Origin: Spirosoma fluviale
Lineage (GTDB): Bacteria > Bacteroidota > Bacteroidia > Cytophagales > Spirosomataceae
Assembly (NCBI GenBank): GCA_945901025.1
Contig: CAMDJW010000005.1
Coordinates: 1-64,000, forward strand
Length of the DNA: 64,000 bases
Direction: 5' to 3'
The number at the start of each line of letters is the position of its first letter. Position 1 is the first letter of the stretch. Positions 9,998-17,826 of this stretch are shown here, piece by piece. The notes under the pieces are model-generated. The model saw only the letters and a list, made by a program, of their open reading frames with translations. It searched no databases and was not told where the DNA came from. The position numbers and the translations under genes were made by a program.

Positions 9998-11160
9998 TAT
10001 AGTTTATTTAAGGCCTGCGTGATATCCTCAATTAAATCATCAATATGCTCTAGGCCCACCGAAATACGAATCAAACCATCCGTGATGCCCACTTCAGCCT
10101 TGTCTTCAACGGACAATTTCGAATGGGTCGTGGAGCCCGGATGCGTCATAATCGTACGAGAATCCCCTAAATTGGACGAAATAGTTATAAATTTCAACTG
10201 TTTCGAAAAGGCATTTACCTTTTCAAATCCACCTTTTATATCGATGGTCATGATACCGCCACCATATTTCATTTGCTTTTTAGCCAACTCATACTGAGGA
10301 TGTGCCGGCAGAAAAGGATAATTGACTGCATTGAGTGCTTTGTGACCGTCTAAAGCTAAGGCTAAAGCCATTGCATTTTCTGAATGCTTTTGCATCCTTA
10401 ACTCAAGCAACTCTAAGCTTTTTGATAAAATCCAAGCGTTAAAAGGCGACAAAGAGGGACCCGTGTGTCGAGCAAAAAACCGTATTTCTTGAATCAATTC
10501 TTTTTTTCCACAAATAATCCCGCCTAACACTCGGCCCTGTCCATCTATAAATTTAGTTGCCGAATGAATGACTAAATCAGCTCCCATGTCGATTGGAGTC
10601 TGTAAAATAGGCGTCGCGAAACAATTGTCGACCGCCAAAACAATATCCTTACCAGCTTTCAAATCACTCAGCGCTTGTATGTCGATAAGCTCTAAACCTG
10701 GATTTGAGGGACTCTCACAAAACATAAATTTTGTATTAGGTTTAATCGCATTTTTCCAAGCATCTAAATCACTCCCGGCAACAAAAGTGCATTCGATGCC
10801 CCACTTCGAAGTGATTTTAGTTAATATTTGAATCGCTGAGCCAAACAAAGCTTTGGAAGCGATAATATGATCTCCAGATTTCAACAAACCAGCCATTGAT
10901 GCAAATATGGCTGCCATTCCCGTTGAGAACGCAATTCCATCCTCCGCATTTTCCAACACACACATTTTAGAAACAAATTCATCCACATTGGGATTCATGA
11001 ATCGAGAATAAATGTTTCCCTCTATTTCATCCGCAAAAACAGCTTTACTCTGCTCTGCATCTTCAAACGTAAAACTTGACGTCAAATAAAGAGGTACAGA
11101 ATGTTCACGATTTTGGGACTTAGGGGATTGGATTCGGATCGACTGAGTCTGTTTTTTCAT
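9997..11160 (-). CDS. metZ: O-succinylhomoserine sulfhydrylase (Cys/Met-metabolism PLP enzyme)
   Basis: PLP-dependent gamma-replacement enzyme that makes homocysteine from O-succinylhomoserine and sulfide in methionine synthesis. The PLP lysine is Lys203 in the motif HSATKFIDGQGRVLGG, which is characteristic of MetZ within the family. Other family blocks are NIYSRFMNPNVD and FCESPSNPG. It is 387 residues, the usual size. Sister enzymes (MetB, MetC, MGL) are possible but fit the GQGRVLGG signature less well. It leads a two-gene unit with nuoH and is divergent from the DUF1080 gene at 11301. Confidence 0.9.
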   Translation of the reverse strand: MKKQTQSIRIQSPKSQNREHSVPLYLTSSFTFEDAEQSKAVFADEIEGNIYSRFMNPNVDEFVSKMCVLENAEDGIAFSTGMAAIFASMAGLLKSGDHIIASKALFGSAIQILTKITSKWGIECTFVAGSDLDAWKNAIKPNTKFMFCESPSNPGLELIDIQALSDLKAGKDIVLAVDNCFATPILQTPIDMGADLVIHSATKFIDGQGRVLGGIICGKKELIQEIRFFARHTGPSLSPFNAWILSKSLELLELRMQKHSENAMALALALDGHKALNAVNYPFLPAHPQYELAKKQMKYGGGIMTIDIKGGFEKVNAFSKQLKFITISSNLGDSRTIMTHPGSTTHSKLSVEDKAEVGITDGLIRISVGLEHIDDLIEDITQALNKL

Positions 11161-11173
11161 AAATTTTAATAAA

Positions 11174-11235
11174 TAATCTACAAAAATAATAGATTAACAT
11201 TAAAAAACTTCCTTTAAAATAATCTATTTATAGAT
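11174..11235. promoter_or_regulatory. TAATCTA motif cluster between divergent metZ and DUF1080 genes
   Basis: The heptamer occurs as TAATCTA at 11174-11180, as its complement TAGATTA at 11190-11196, and again as TAATCTA at 11220-11226, where it merges into a 14-base palindrome ATCTAT-TT-ATAGAT (11222-11235). The spacing around both putative promoters suggests regulator sites. In such AT-rich DNA, chance cannot be excluded. Confidence 0.35.
11181..11188 (-). promoter_or_regulatory. Putative -7 box for metZ
   Basis: On the minus strand this reads TATTTTTG, a full match to the Bacteroidota -7 consensus TAnnTTTG, about 20 bases upstream of the metZ ATG. No clear TTG -33 box lies at the usual distance. 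It sits inside an inverted repeat TAATCTA-N9-TAGATTA (11174-11196), which could be an operator. Confidence 0.45.
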
Positions 11236-11240
11236 AAAAA

Positions 11241-11271
11241 TTTGAGTAAAAAAATATTGGTTATATCTTTA
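11241..11271 (+). promoter_or_regulatory. Putative promoter for the DUF1080 gene
   Basis: TTTG at 11241-11244, a 19-base spacer, and TATCTTTA at 11264-11271 match the Bacteroidota primary sigma-factor pattern TTTG-N19-TAnnTTTG except for the last base. The expected transcript start is about 20-25 bases before the ATG at 11301. Confidence 0.5.
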
Positions 11272-11300
11272 TAAGAAATAGAAATATACCTTTAAATACA

Positions 11301-12665
11301 ATGATGAAAAAAACAATTTACTCGATGCTTGTGGCGGTGATGCTTTTGCCAACTGCCTTGCAAGCCCAAAAATGGACTAATCTTTTTGACGGAAAAACGT
11401 TTACGGGTTGGAAACAATTAAATGGCCAAGCGAAATACGAAATTAAAAATGGAGTGATTATCGGCACAACCGTAGCAAACACACCAAATTCTTTCATGGC
11501 TACCGAAAAAACGTACGGTGATTTCATCCTTGAATTAGAATTAAAAGTGGATAACTCCATGAATTCAGGTATTCAAATCCGTAGTTTATCAAAACCAGAA
11601 TACAACAATGGCCGCGTACATGGCTACCAAGTGGAAATAGATCCCTCGGATCGTGGTTGGTCCGGCGGAATTTACGACGAAGCGCGTAGAGGCTGGTTAT
11701 ACCAAAACGAAATGAATCCTGCAGCTAAAAAAGCATTCAAGCGTGACGCATGGAATAAATATCGCATCGAGGCCATTGGCAGCGTTATTCGTACTTGGAT
11801 CAACGATGTTCCAGTAGCTAACTTAATCGACGACATGACTCCAGAGGGATTTATCGCCCTTCAAGTACATGCGATAGGAAAAGAAGCTACGGCTGGAAAA
11901 CAAGTAATGTGGAAAAATGTACGTATTCAGACTGGAAAAGACATGCAACCACGCCCAGCAGATGGTGTTACTCCTGTTGAAAATTATACATTGAATACAC
12001 TTTCAGAACAAGAAAAATCTTTAGGATTTAAACTTTTATTTAACGGTAAAGATTTAACTGGATTTAGGTCTGCGTTCAAAACTACTGCTCCTCCTAAAGT
12101 TTGGACTGCAGAAGAAGGTACGTTACACGTCAATTCTTCAGGTGGAAAAGAATCTGGTAATGGCGGTGATATTTTGACCAACGAAAAATTCGGGGCTTTT
12201 GAATTAGTTTTTGATTTTAAGCTAACTGAAGGAGCTAATTCAGGAGTTAAATATTTTGTGAACGAAACATACGCTTCGGGCATGTCGGCGATCGGCTTAG
12301 AATACCAAGTATTAGATGACGACAAACATCCCGACGCAAAATTAGGAACTGTTGGAAATCGTACCTTAGCTAGTTTATATGACATCATTCCGTCAAACAA
12401 AAATGACAAACGTTTTCAAAAGAAAATAGGTGAATGGAATCAAGGACGTATCATCGTTTATCCAAATAACATCGTTCAACACTGGTTAAATGGATTTAAG
12501 GTGTTAGAATACGAAAGAAATAGCAATATTTACAAAGTGTTAGTAGCACATAGCAAGCATTCAAGATGGGATGGTTATGGTGCTCAAGCAGCTGGCCCTA
12601 TCTTGTTTCAAGAGCACGGAGATTCCGTTTTTTACAAAAACATCAAAATCAGAGAAATTAAATAA
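11301..12665 (+). CDS. Exported two-domain DUF1080 (3-keto-disaccharide hydrolase-like) protein
   Basis: Signal peptide of about 22 residues ending in LQAQ, then two DUF1080 domains: about 25-220 (starts WTNLFDGKTFTGW) and about 240-454 (starts FKLLFNGKDLTGF). DUF1080 is a concanavalin-like beta-sandwich named for 3-keto-disaccharide hydrolase activity. Each domain repeats the family pattern of an NSG motif after an EL..(D/K)F strand (NSGIQIR; NSGVKYF) and a Y/EYQV strand. The second domain ends in YKNIKIRE. An exported oxidoreductase gene starts 18 bases downstream, so the pair could act in sequence: oxidation of a sugar hydroxyl, then cleavage. The substrate is unknown. Confidence 0.88.
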   Translation: MMKKTIYSMLVAVMLLPTALQAQKWTNLFDGKTFTGWKQLNGQAKYEIKNGVIIGTTVANTPNSFMATEKTYGDFILELELKVDNSMNSGIQIRSLSKPEYNNGRVHGYQVEIDPSDRGWSGGIYDEARRGWLYQNEMNPAAKKAFKRDAWNKYRIEAIGSVIRTWINDVPVANLIDDMTPEGFIALQVHAIGKEATAGKQVMWKNVRIQTGKDMQPRPADGVTPVENYTLNTLSEQEKSLGFKLLFNGKDLTGFRSAFKTTAPPKVWTAEEGTLHVNSSGGKESGNGGDILTNEKFGAFELVFDFKLTEGANSGVKYFVNETYASGMSAIGLEYQVLDDDKHPDAKLGTVGNRTLASLYDIIPSNKNDKRFQKKIGEWNQGRIIVYPNNIVQHWLNGFKVLEYERNSNIYKVLVAHSKHSRWDGYGAQAAGPILFQEHGDSVFYKNIKIREIK

Positions 12666-12683
12666 AATTAAAAACCTATTACC

Positions 12684-14021
12684 ATGGAAAGAAGAGAATT
12701 TATTCAAAAAAGTACTTTAGCCTCGCTAGGTACTTTTGCCTTTAGCCCTAAGTCTTATAGCAAGATTTTAGGTGCAAACGATCGGGTGCGCGTGGCAGCC
12801 GTTGGTTTTTCAGATCGTCACCGATCATCACATGTAGGCCCATTCAAAACTTTATCGAAAGAGATGAATTTTGAAATGGTAGGACTTTCTGATCTTTGGA
12901 ATCGCCGTAGAGAAGAGGGTGCCGCCTTTTACCAAAGTCAATTGGGATCTAAAGTGACTACCTACCGCAATAATGATGAGCTTTATGCTTCAAAAGGTAT
13001 TGATGCTGTATTTATTTCAACAGCCGATTTTCAACATGCAATTCACTTAATTGAAGCGGTAAAAGCAGGTTGTGATGCCTATTGCGAGAAGCCTTTGGCC
13101 GAAACTATGGAAGATAACCGTGCCGTTTTAAAGGCCGTAAAAGAATCCAATAAAATTGTACAAATAGGTTCTCAACGTCGTTCAGGAACAAATTATTTTG
13201 CTGCAGAAGATTTTATCAAATCAGGTAAATTCGGTGATATCAAAATGGTGGAGTTACTTTGGAATGTAAACCAACCAGGAAGATGGAGACGTCCTGCTCT
13301 AACAAAAGTTTTAAAAGAATCCGATATTGATTGGAATCGTTTCTTGCTTAACCGTCCTAAAGATACTTTTGATCCACGTAAATACTTAGAATATCGCTTA
13401 TTCTGGCCATATTCATCTGGTATTTCAGGTCAGTGGATGTCGCATCAAATTGATACCGTACACTGGTTTTCTGGTTTAACACATCCTCGTTCTGCCGTTT
13501 CTAACGGAGGTATTTACCAATGGAATGATGGTCGCGTAAACGCAGATACACAAACAACTGTATTTGATTACGGCCCTTCAGATGACAAAACAAAAGGATT
13601 CCAAGTTCAATTTACTTCTCGCTTCTCAAATGGAGCCGGTGGAACGAAAGAAATCTATTATTCAAATGCAGGTGAATTAAATCTAGATACAAACACAATT
13701 TCACCTAATGGTGGACTTCGAGAAAGAGATGCAAAGGAAATGGGTATGCAAGCCAACCTATTACCTAGCATGAAATTGGGTGAAGCTATTGTAGTTGAAA
13801 CAAGTGCTAATACAGGTGGAGACCAATTAACATTCAACCACATCAAAAACTGGATGGAATGTGTTCGTTCTCGCAAGACTCCAAATGCACCGATCGAAGC
13901 TGGATACCAACATTCTATTGCAACCATTATGTCAAATGCGGCATATCGCACAGGTCAGCGAGTGACTTTTGACGAGAAAACGCAAGAGGTTATGGCTGGA
14001 AATAAAGTGTTTAAATATTAA
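12684..14021 (+). CDS. Exported Gfo/Idh/MocA-family oxidoreductase
   Basis: Begins with a twin-arginine-type leader (ERREFIQKSTLASLG), then a Rossmann fold with VRVAAVGFSDRHRSSHVG. The substrate/cofactor segment GCDAYCEKPLAETMED follows, with EKP containing the family's conserved lysine. Its C-terminal alpha/beta domain is rich in substrate-facing tryptophans. Members carry out NAD(P)-linked redox steps on sugars, sometimes with tightly bound cofactor when exported. It follows the DUF1080 gene closely and is followed by a strong terminator at 14044-14076, so these two form a bicistronic unit. The exact sugar and the reoxidant are unknown. Confidence 0.88.
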   Translation: MERREFIQKSTLASLGTFAFSPKSYSKILGANDRVRVAAVGFSDRHRSSHVGPFKTLSKEMNFEMVGLSDLWNRRREEGAAFYQSQLGSKVTTYRNNDELYASKGIDAVFISTADFQHAIHLIEAVKAGCDAYCEKPLAETMEDNRAVLKAVKESNKIVQIGSQRRSGTNYFAAEDFIKSGKFGDIKMVELLWNVNQPGRWRRPALTKVLKESDIDWNRFLLNRPKDTFDPRKYLEYRLFWPYSSGISGQWMSHQIDTVHWFSGLTHPRSAVSNGGIYQWNDGRVNADTQTTVFDYGPSDDKTKGFQVQFTSRFSNGAGGTKEIYYSNAGELNLDTNTISPNGGLRERDAKEMGMQANLLPSMKLGEAIVVETSANTGGDQLTFNHIKNWMECVRSRKTPNAPIEAGYQHSIATIMSNAAYRTGQRVTFDEKTQEVMAGNKVFKY

Positions 14022-14043
14022 TTCAAAAATGAATGAATAGCCT

Positions 14044-14076
14044 AAAGAGACGCGATATATCGCGTCTCTTTTTTTT
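14044..14076 (+). terminator. Intrinsic terminator made from the dispersed palindrome
   Basis: A 28-base perfect palindrome (14044-14071, core GAGACGCGATA/TATCGCGTCTC) runs into eight T residues (14069-14076), 23 bases after the oxidoreductase stop. This has the form of a rho-independent terminator. The core is shared with the element at 3365-3384. Confidence 0.85.
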
Positions 14077-14162
14077 ATCAAAGGCGGCCTTATTTTCCAA
14101 TAGACAATTTCCAAATTGCCACATATTTATTATAACTTGCAACAAATTCGAATCAAAAGCAT

Positions 14163-14933
14163 ATGGCCATCATTCCGACTCAAACTAAGAAAGATCTTTA
14201 TACGCACATAGCGATCATTATTTCCTTGTTTTTAGTCTTATTTTTCGGCTTCTTCTTTGTCTATTTACCTTGGAGTACACACCATGGCGAAACCATTAAA
14301 GTTCCTAATCTAAAAGGAATGAGTGTCGAAAAAATGGAAGAGTTGATTAACCAAAATGATTTGGAATATGAAATTTCAGATTGCACTTTTACAGCCGATA
14401 AACCTCCTTTAACCATTTTGTCTCAATACCCGATGCCAAATTCATTGGTCAAGTCAGGCAGAAAAATATACATCACCATTAATTCAGAAACTCCTCCGAC
14501 CATTAAATTACCTACGTTAGTCGGCTTGTCTGTTAGAAGCGCAGAGCAACAACTTTTTATCTTAGGTTTAAGAAAAGGAATTGTGCATGAAGTAAATGAC
14601 CCCCGAATTAAAGAAGTGATTGAAGTTCAAGCATTTGGCAGAAAAATAGAGGCGGGAGCCAGCATACCCAAAGGTACTGCAGTCGACTTATTTATAGGAA
14701 ACGGAACAGCTAATGTAGAAATGGAATTGCCTGATTTAGTTGGAAAACCCATGGACGAAGTCAATATCATCTTAGCAGGAATGAATTTAAAAATAGGAAA
14801 AGTAACCTATGAAGCTAATAGCGAATTCCCTGCTGGAACTGTATTTAAACAAAGTTGCGCCACATGCACTGGAACAAGCATTCACCCAGGAGATGCGATA
14901 GATGTTTGGGTTGTAGGCGGAGAAAATCAATAA
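14163..14933 (+). CDS. Membrane-anchored protein with three PASTA domains
   Basis: One N-terminal membrane helix (about 17-37) is followed by an extracytoplasmic region with three PASTA repeats. They start near KVPNLKGMSVEKMEELI, LPTLVGLSVRSAEQQLF and LPDLVGKPMDEVNIIL. PASTA domains bind peptidoglycan fragments or beta-lactams and are usually attached to a Ser/Thr kinase or PBP. Here there is no kinase or transpeptidase domain, a form found widely in Bacteroidota. The gap to the rhodanese gene is 3 bases, so it heads a three-gene run. Function is probably cell-wall related, by domain only. Confidence 0.9.
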   Translation: MAIIPTQTKKDLYTHIAIIISLFLVLFFGFFFVYLPWSTHHGETIKVPNLKGMSVEKMEELINQNDLEYEISDCTFTADKPPLTILSQYPMPNSLVKSGRKIYITINSETPPTIKLPTLVGLSVRSAEQQLFILGLRKGIVHEVNDPRIKEVIEVQAFGRKIEAGASIPKGTAVDLFIGNGTANVEMELPDLVGKPMDEVNIILAGMNLKIGKVTYEANSEFPAGTVFKQSCATCTGTSIHPGDAIDVWVVGGENQ

Positions 14934-14936
14934 ATC

Positions 14937-15239
14937 ATGGAAGACATTCAAATAGAAGAACTTAAAAAACGATTAGATCAAGGCGAAAAGCTACATATTA
15001 TTGACGTGAGAGAGGAGTATGAATTTGACGAATTCAATATTGGTGCTATATTAATTCCATTAGGAGAATTACCGGATCGTTTAGATGAAATTGACGCGTG
15101 GAAAAACGAAGAAGTAATTATTCATTGTAGATCTGGCGCACGTTCAGGTCGCGCAAAAGAATATTTATTATCAGAAGGATTTACTAATCCAAGAAATTTA
15201 ATCGGTGGAATGGTCGCTTGGCAATCAGCCGGATACTAA
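14937..15239 (+). CDS. Rhodanese-like domain protein
   Basis: A stand-alone rhodanese domain of 100 residues. IIDVREEYEF and the active-site loop CRSGARSGR with Cys64 are intact, so a persulfide-carrying sulfurtransferase is plausible. There is no signal peptide, so it should be cytoplasmic. It follows the PASTA gene by 3 bases and is followed by a second rhodanese after 1 base. Confidence 0.9.
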   Translation: MEDIQIEELKKRLDQGEKLHIIDVREEYEFDEFNIGAILIPLGELPDRLDEIDAWKNEEVIIHCRSGARSGRAKEYLLSEGFTNPRNLIGGMVAWQSAGY

Positions 15240-15240
15240 C

Positions 15241-15522
15241 ATGAATGGTATTTCAGCCCAAGCATTCAAACAAAACTTGGATGCCATTGCGGTGTTAGAT
15301 ATTAGAACGCAAAGAGAATGGGACGATTTTAATGTAGGGGGAATTCATATTCCCTTGGATGATTTACTCGCACGAATCAATGAAATTTCCCCAGAAAATA
15401 GCTATACATTAATTTGTTATAATGGTACGCAAAGTCATATAGCATGCCAACTTTTAGCCGCAAAAGGTTTCAAAAACTGCCGAAATTTAGAGGGGGGATT
15501 AGAAGCGTTTTTATCGCTCTAG
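15241..15522 (+). CDS. Second rhodanese-like protein with altered active-site loop
   Basis: From ATG 15241 the protein has 93 residues. The open frame reaches back to an ATG at 15205 inside the previous gene, but the start 1 base after that stop fits the domain boundary. The fold markers VLDIRTQREWDDFNVGGIHIP and NLEGGLEAF are present. The loop is CYNGTQS (Cys59), which keeps the cysteine but lacks the usual arginines, so substrate or activity may differ from the upstream copy. Its last 12 bases overlap the 3' end of miaA on the opposite strand. Confidence 0.82.
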   Translation: MNGISAQAFKQNLDAIAVLDIRTQREWDDFNVGGIHIPLDDLLARINEISPENSYTLICYNGTQSHIACQLLAAKGFKNCRNLEGGLEAFLSL

Positions 15523-16416
15523 GTCTTTTAAAATACGATCTTTTGCCTGATCAGGATGCAACCACACATATTCATCTTGATGTCTAAACCAGGTCAATTG
15601 CTTTTTAGAGTAATGTCGGCTGTTTCGTTTCAATAACCTCACTAATTCAGCATCCTCATATTCATGGCGCAAATAACCATATACTTCCTTGTAACCTAAG
15701 GTTTTAAGGGCATAATTGGTTTGGAAATCGGCGAATTTTTTGGCTTCGTCAACAAGCCCCTCAGCAAGCATCGCATCCATCCGGGCGTCGATTCTTTGGT
15801 ATAATTCCTCTCTCGGTCGATCCAAGCAATACTTTAAAATCTTAAATGGCCGGACATCTGATTTGCTTTTCCTGAATTCTGAATAGGTCCTGGAGGTAGA
15901 CATACATACTTCCAACGCACGCACGACACGCTGCGGATTTTTTGAATCTACTTGGCTTGCATACTCAGGGTCTCTGGTCTTGAGTTCATCTAATAAAGCG
16001 CTCAACCCCTCCTCTTTTAACCTAGACATGAGAGAATTCCTTAATTCCATATCGATATCGGGCATTTCATCCAAGCCATCCACCAATGCCTTCAGGTAAA
16101 GTCCAGACCCACCCGTGGCAATCACATAATCGTGTTGTTCAAACAAGGATGTTAACCGCAACAAAGCGTCGCGTTCAAAATCACCCGGTGAAAAATAATC
16201 ATGAATGGAATGGGAATCAATGAAGTGATGAGTGACTCCACCCTGTTCTTTCAAACTTGGCTTAGCGGTACCAATGGATAATTCTTTGTAAAACTGACGC
16301 GAGTCGGCACTTATGATTTCCGTTTTCAATTCCTGGGCTAATTGAACGCAAAGGTCTGTTTTGCCTACCGCAGTAGGACCTACAATGACCAAAAGCGTTT
16401 TATTCCCCCACTCCAT
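15511..16416 (-). CDS. miaA: tRNA dimethylallyltransferase
   Basis: Transfers a dimethylallyl group to N6 of A37 in tRNAs reading U-starting codons. The P-loop GPTAVGKT is at residues 13-20, followed by EIISADSRQFYKELSIGTAKP with the catalytic Asp and by GGSGLYLKAL and the C-terminal RNSRHYSKKQLTWFR. At 301 residues it is full length. It starts 5 bases after the rhlE stop and is presumably co-transcribed with it. Confidence 0.96.
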   Translation of the reverse strand: MEWGNKTLLVIVGPTAVGKTDLCVQLAQELKTEIISADSRQFYKELSIGTAKPSLKEQGGVTHHFIDSHSIHDYFSPGDFERDALLRLTSLFEQHDYVIATGGSGLYLKALVDGLDEMPDIDMELRNSLMSRLKEEGLSALLDELKTRDPEYASQVDSKNPQRVVRALEVCMSTSRTYSEFRKSKSDVRPFKILKYCLDRPREELYQRIDARMDAMLAEGLVDEAKKFADFQTNYALKTLGYKEVYGYLRHEYEDAELVRLLKRNSRHYSKKQLTWFRHQDEYVWLHPDQAKDRILKDLER

Positions 16417-16421
16417 TGAAC

Positions 16422-17723
16422 TTAATAATTATTGCTCTTTCCATACCATTTTTTCCCACCTTTGGCTTTATCAAACGACCTAGGCGAGGCGGCAGGAGTT
16501 GTATTGCTTGGTTTGAAATCGGCAGAAGAACGCTGTCCACCTCCACTGCGTCCTTGAGGTGTTTTGGCAGCCTTCTCTACTTTAAATATTTTCATGGGAT
16601 ATAAATGATCCTCGATGATCGGTACTTTTTTACCAATCAATTTTTCAATATCCCTCAAATATTCTTTTTCTTCGATATCGCAAAAAGAAATAGCGGTTCC
16701 TTTGGCACCGGCACGGCCCGTACGACCAATTCGATGGACATAGGTCTCTGCAATATTGGATAACTCGAAATTAATCACGTATTCTAATTCATCCACATCG
16801 ATTCCCCTGGCGGCAATATCGGTGGCCACTAAAACGCGAGTCGTTTGTGCCTTAAAATTCTTTAAAGCTGATTGACGTGCATTTTGAGACTTATTTCCAT
16901 GAATGGCTTCGGCTTTGATGCTTTTGGCTAATAAAACCTTGACAACTTTATCTGCACCATGTTTGGTTCTTGTAAACACCAAAGCAGTTTTAATGCTTTC
17001 ATCTTGTAAGATGGTCAGCAATAACGCATTTTTATTTCCTTTGTCCACAAAATAGACCGATTGATTAATAATATCAACGGTCGATGAAACGGGAGTTACC
17101 GAAACTTCAGCGGGATTGTGCAAAATCGTACTGGCCAATTTTACAATTTCAGGAGGCATGGTGGCCGAGAAAAATAATGATTGGCGCTTACGTGGTAAAA
17201 CGGCTAATAACTTTTTAACATCATGGATAAAACCCATGTCAAGCATTCGATCGGCCTCGTCAAGGACAAAATATTCGACATCGTTTAAACTTAAATGCTT
17301 TTGATTCATCAGGTCTAATAATCTACCTGGAGTTGCTATAACCACATCTACCCCATTTCGCAGGGCTGAAACTTGGGGACTTTGACCTACACCGCCAAAA
17401 ATAACGGTACATTTTAAATTCGTATGTCGGGCATAGGCATTAAAGCTTTCGCCGATTTGAATAGCAAGTTCCCTTGTGGGAGTAACAATCAAACCCTTTA
17501 CAGTCCTGCGGACTCCTTGAGGTCTATTTGACAATAATCTTTGTATAATTGGTAAAGTAAATGCGGCTGTTTTTCCAGTTCCTGTTTGTGCGCAGCCCAA
17601 TAAATCTGCTCCTTTTAGAACAATGGGGATGGCTTGTGCCTGGATGGGTGTGGGTACACTATAACCCTCTTCTTTGAGCGCCCGTAAAATTGGCTCAATG
17701 AGGCTTAATGATTCAAAAGTCAT
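16422..17723 (-). CDS. rhlE: DEAD-box RNA helicase, RhlE type
   Basis: Contains all core motifs: Q-motif PTPIQAQAIP, motif I AQTGTGKT (45-52), Ia PTRELAIQI, DEAD in VLDEADRMLDMGF, SAT, RGIDVDELEYVINF and HRIGRTGRAG. The tail after about residue 375 is low complexity and rich in Gly, Ser, Lys and Pro, as in RNA-binding tails of RhlE-type proteins. It unwinds RNA in ribosome assembly or mRNA turnover. First gene of rhlE-miaA. A second DEAD-box paralogue lies at 50517-51755. Confidence 0.93.
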   Translation of the reverse strand: MTFESLSLIEPILRALKEEGYSVPTPIQAQAIPIVLKGADLLGCAQTGTGKTAAFTLPIIQRLLSNRPQGVRRTVKGLIVTPTRELAIQIGESFNAYARHTNLKCTVIFGGVGQSPQVSALRNGVDVVIATPGRLLDLMNQKHLSLNDVEYFVLDEADRMLDMGFIHDVKKLLAVLPRKRQSLFFSATMPPEIVKLASTILHNPAEVSVTPVSSTVDIINQSVYFVDKGNKNALLLTILQDESIKTALVFTRTKHGADKVVKVLLAKSIKAEAIHGNKSQNARQSALKNFKAQTTRVLVATDIAARGIDVDELEYVINFELSNIAETYVHRIGRTGRAGAKGTAISFCDIEEKEYLRDIEKLIGKKVPIIEDHLYPMKIFKVEKAAKTPQGRSGGGQRSSADFKPSNTTPAASPRSFDKAKGGKKWYGKSNNY

Positions 17724-17778
17724 AAATTTTATAAGAATGTGTGCTATGAGAAATAAAACATCATCCTCATAATTTTCA

Positions 17779-17786
17779 CAAAGATA
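17779..17786 (-). promoter_or_regulatory. Putative -7 box for rhlE-miaA
   Basis: Reads TATCTTTG on the minus strand, a perfect TAnnTTTG, about 55 bases upstream of the rhlE start. No TTG box was seen 17-23 bases further upstream. Confidence 0.45.
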
Positions 17787-17826
17787 GCGCTTTAATTTTT
17801 GCTAATCGAATACATGTGATTTAAGC

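Noticed and set aside
11161-11300. SAM or other riboswitch upstream of metZ
   Set aside because: The 140-base region is AT-rich, shows only short palindromes, and lacks a multi-stem conserved structure.
11984-12409. Long antisense reading frame (141 codons) opposite the DUF1080 gene
   Set aside because: Product is low complexity and unlike any family. The sense gene is well supported, so this is a frame shadow.
15205-15240. Upstream ATG of the second rhodanese
   Set aside because: It lies inside the first rhodanese gene and adds 12 unrelated residues. ATG 15241 fits the domain start.
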